A stretch of 15,666 nt of DNA, taken from assembly GCA_041589295.1 (NCBI GenBank), contig JBFHVZ010000080.1, positions 1 through 15,666 on the forward strand, read 5' to 3'. The notes below the pieces were generated by a model that saw only the letters and a list, made by a program, of their open reading frames with translations, was not told the origin of the DNA and ran no database searches. Every line of letters begins with the position of its first letter. The stretch's first letter is position 1. Positions 13,883 through 15,666 of the stretch are shown in pieces. The translations under genes and the position numbers were made by a program. This DNA comes from Bermanella sp041589295 (GTDB lineage Bacteria; Pseudomonadota; Gammaproteobacteria; Pseudomonadales; Oceanobacteraceae).

Positions 13883-15187
13883 ATGATGGACACCATGGCC
13901 ACTACAAAGAAAAATATTGCCATCATTGGCTCCGGCATTGCTGGTTTAACCACAGCGTACTTATTGAATCGCGAACACCATGTCACCCTGTTTGAAGCCA
14001 ACGACTATTTAGGCGGGCACACTCACACCATAGATGTTGAGCGCAACGGCGTGACCTACCCAATCAATACTGGGTTTATTGTCTTTAATGATTGGACCTA
14101 CCCCAACTTTATCAAGCTCATGGATCAAATTGGCGTAGCCAGCGAAGCCTCCGACATGAGCTTTAGTGTGCGCTGCGAAAACACAGGGCTGGAATACAAT
14201 GGCACCAATCTCAATACCTTGTTTGCCCAACGATTGAATCTGGTGCGACCAAAGTTCCTGCGCATGATCCGCGACATTTTGCGCTTTAATAAAGAAACCG
14301 TGGCCGCTCTCAAAGCCGACAGCATTGGCGACAGTGAAACCCTAGGCGAATACCTAACGGCCAACCGTTATAGCGACGGCTTCATTCATCATTACATAGT
14401 GCCTATGGGGGCGGCCATTTGGTCGGCCTCCACCGATGTGATGATGGATTTCCCGCTTAAATTCTTCCTACGCTTTTTTAACAACCACGGCATGCTAAGT
14501 GTGGATGATCGCCCACAATGGCGAGTGATCAGTGGTGGCTCCCGTGCGTATATCGAACCGCTTACGGCTTCGTTTAAAGATCGTATTCATTACAACTCGC
14601 CAGTTCAAACCGTGCGTCGTCACGAACAGGGTGTCACCCTTGTGGTACAGCAGGGTTCAGATGCAAACATGCAAGAAAGCAAAGAATACGAATTTGATGA
14701 AGTGGTGTTCGCGTGTCACAGTGACCAAGCGTTAGCCATGTTGGCCGAGCCGACGGCGGCAGAAAACCGCGTGCTGGGCGCTTTGCCGTACCAAGATAAC
14801 GCCGTGGTCTTGCATACCGACACACGACTCATGCCTAAAAAAGCATTGGCATGGGCCAGTTGGAACTACCATATTCCACAGCGTAACAGTGACACGGCTA
14901 CGCTCACCTACAACATGAATATGCTGCAAAATTTTTACGATGCGCAGGACACGTTTTTAGTGACCTTGAATCGCACACCCGAAATTGATCCAGATAAAAT
15001 CATTGCGCAATACAATTACAGTCACCCTGTGTTTACCCTTGATGGTATTCATGCGCAGCAGTGTCATCATGAAATCAGCGGGCACAATCGCACCCATTAT
15101 TGTGGCGCGTATTGGTTCAACGGCTTTCATGAAGACGGCGTGAACAGCGCGTTGCGAGTGGCCAAAGCATTTGGGATTGAACTCTAA
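13883..15187 (+). CDS. FAD-dependent oxidoreductase, COG2907 type (lipid-linked amine-oxidase fold)
   Basis: A 434-residue flavoprotein. It opens with NIAIIGSGIAGLTTAYLL (GxGxxG at 16-21), then FEANDYLGGHTHTIDVE. A conserved block follows, INTGFIVFNDWTYPNF, typical of COG2907 rather than of phytoene desaturases or monoamine oxidases. IVPMGAAIWSA and the C-terminal YCGAYWFNGFHEDGVNSA contact FAD in this fold. No signal peptide. Homologues belong to ChrR-sigma regulons, and related flavoproteins there take part in making unusual (for example furan) fatty acids; that link is family knowledge and not proven for this protein. The start is uncertain: ATG at 13883 has no ribosome site, while the ATG at 13895 has a weak GATGGA before it. 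It follows the SDR by two bases and overlaps the next start by one base (TAATG). Confidence 0.9.
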   Translation: MMDTMATTKKNIAIIGSGIAGLTTAYLLNREHHVTLFEANDYLGGHTHTIDVERNGVTYPINTGFIVFNDWTYPNFIKLMDQIGVASEASDMSFSVRCENTGLEYNGTNLNTLFAQRLNLVRPKFLRMIRDILRFNKETVAALKADSIGDSETLGEYLTANRYSDGFIHHYIVPMGAAIWSASTDVMMDFPLKFFLRFFNNHGMLSVDDRPQWRVISGGSRAYIEPLTASFKDRIHYNSPVQTVRRHEQGVTLVVQQGSDANMQESKEYEFDEVVFACHSDQALAMLAEPTAAENRVLGALPYQDNAVVLHTDTRLMPKKALAWASWNYHIPQRNSDTATLTYNMNMLQNFYDAQDTFLVTLNRTPEIDPDKIIAQYNYSHPVFTLDGIHAQQCHHEISGHNRTHYCGAYWFNGFHEDGVNSALRVAKAFGIEL

Positions 15188-15666
15188 TGGTGTTGTCCGT
15201 TGCTGAGCCTCTAGTCGCAGACCCTCTAAACAGCGCTGTCTACGTTGGCGAGGTTCGCCATCGCCGTTTTGTGCCCATGTCCCATAGCTTTACTTACCCT
15301 TTGTTTATGTTGGCGTTGGATTTGGATGAGTGGCCTGCGCTAGCAGCGCAGCATTCGCTATTAGGTGAGCGTTGGTACCATCTAATGCGATTCAAACGCA
15401 GTGATTTTTTTCAGTATCGCGGCAAAGATAAAAATCTCAGTAAGACAAGCCGCCGTGTTTCAAAATCGGTTGACGACAAACCTGCCTATGATCAGTTGCC
15501 CTGTCATTTACAACTAAAGCAAGATGTTATCGACAATGTGCAAGCACAGCTTGTACAGCAGGGCATGGTGGCAGAGGGTTCAGAACCACCCAAAATCGCA
15601 CGCGTCGTGTTGGTAACCCATTTACGAATATTTAATTTTATTTTTAACCCCGTCAGTTTTTATTAC
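15187..15666 (+). CDS. DUF1365 protein, cut by the right edge
   Basis: The first 160 codons are present. The start at 15187 shares a base with the previous stop codon. VYVGEVRHRRFVPMSHSFTY and MLALDLDEW are the N-terminal signature of DUF1365 (COG3496), and the sequence reaches IFNFIFNPVSFYY, its most conserved block, right at the edge. Family members are about 240-270 residues, so roughly 90-110 remain outside. The function is unknown. The family regularly sits beside COG2907 flavoproteins and cyclopropane-fatty-acid-synthase-like methyltransferases in light-stress operons. Residues about 85-110 (KDKNLSKTSRRVSKSVDDK) look like a variable, charged insertion. Confidence 0.92.
   Translation, partial: MVLSVAEPLVADPLNSAVYVGEVRHRRFVPMSHSFTYPLFMLALDLDEWPALAAQHSLLGERWYHLMRFKRSDFFQYRGKDKNLSKTSRRVSKSVDDKPAYDQLPCHLQLKQDVIDNVQAQLVQQGMVAEGSEPPKIARVVLVTHLRIFNFIFNPVSFYY

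Noticed and set aside
14526..14551. TGATCA-N15-CGTAT, a promoter-like match within the COG2907 gene
   Set aside because: It is inside a coding region, the spacer is shorter than in the two good sites and the flanks do not match.
1..15666. CRISPR arrays, insertion sequences, phage genes or attachment sites
   Set aside because: No regularly spaced repeats, transposase, integrase or flanking direct repeats were seen on either strand.

Overview
The window looks like the chromosome of a Gram-negative gammaproteobacterium, probably a marine or aquatic member of the Oceanospirillales/Pseudomonadales side. The placement is inference from gene families: a PolB-type DNA polymerase II, a Fur-controlled small RNA candidate with a Pseudomonas-like layout, a soluble CZB chemoreceptor, a TonB receptor/PepSY pair, and an ECF sigma/ChrR light-stress cluster. 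No transposase, integrase, CRISPR array, tRNA or rRNA was recognised.

Left part (1-3158). The start of polB leaves the window on the minus strand. Divergent from it are a small pentapeptide-repeat protein (259-606) and a cyclic-nucleotide-binding-domain protein (685-1515). A roughly 480-base gap before the next gene is not empty: it holds a tandem Fur box laid over a sigma-70 promoter (1791-1834), then a hairpin, an unstructured core and a strong intrinsic terminator ending near 1936. This is the layout of an iron-responsive RyhB/PrrF-type small RNA of about 97 nt. A soluble chemoreceptor with a C-terminal zinc-binding CZB domain follows (1998-3158).

Middle, minus strand (3163-6674). A translationally coupled pair: a TonB-dependent outer-membrane receptor and an inner-membrane PepSY-type protein built from two duplicated halves with matching histidines. 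Together they suggest uptake and inner-membrane reduction of a metal chelate. A perfect 19-bp inverted repeat sits upstream of the receptor.

Right part (6834-15666). An ECF sigma factor and its zinc anti-sigma ChrR (minus strand) diverge from a flavoprotein gene. A second unit follows: TudS/YbgA-like (DUF523-DUF1722), CPD photolyase, acyl desaturase, short-chain dehydrogenase, COG2907 flavoprotein and a DUF1365 protein cut by the right edge. The six genes are separated by at most 20 bases or overlap, so they read as one operon. Two near-identical promoter candidates, GCAGTGATCY-N16/17-CGTAAA, precede the flavoprotein and the photolyase operon. They are best explained as sites of the adjacent sigma factor. 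The whole reads as a singlet-oxygen/light-damage regulon combining DNA repair, sulfur or nucleotide chemistry and membrane-lipid remodelling.
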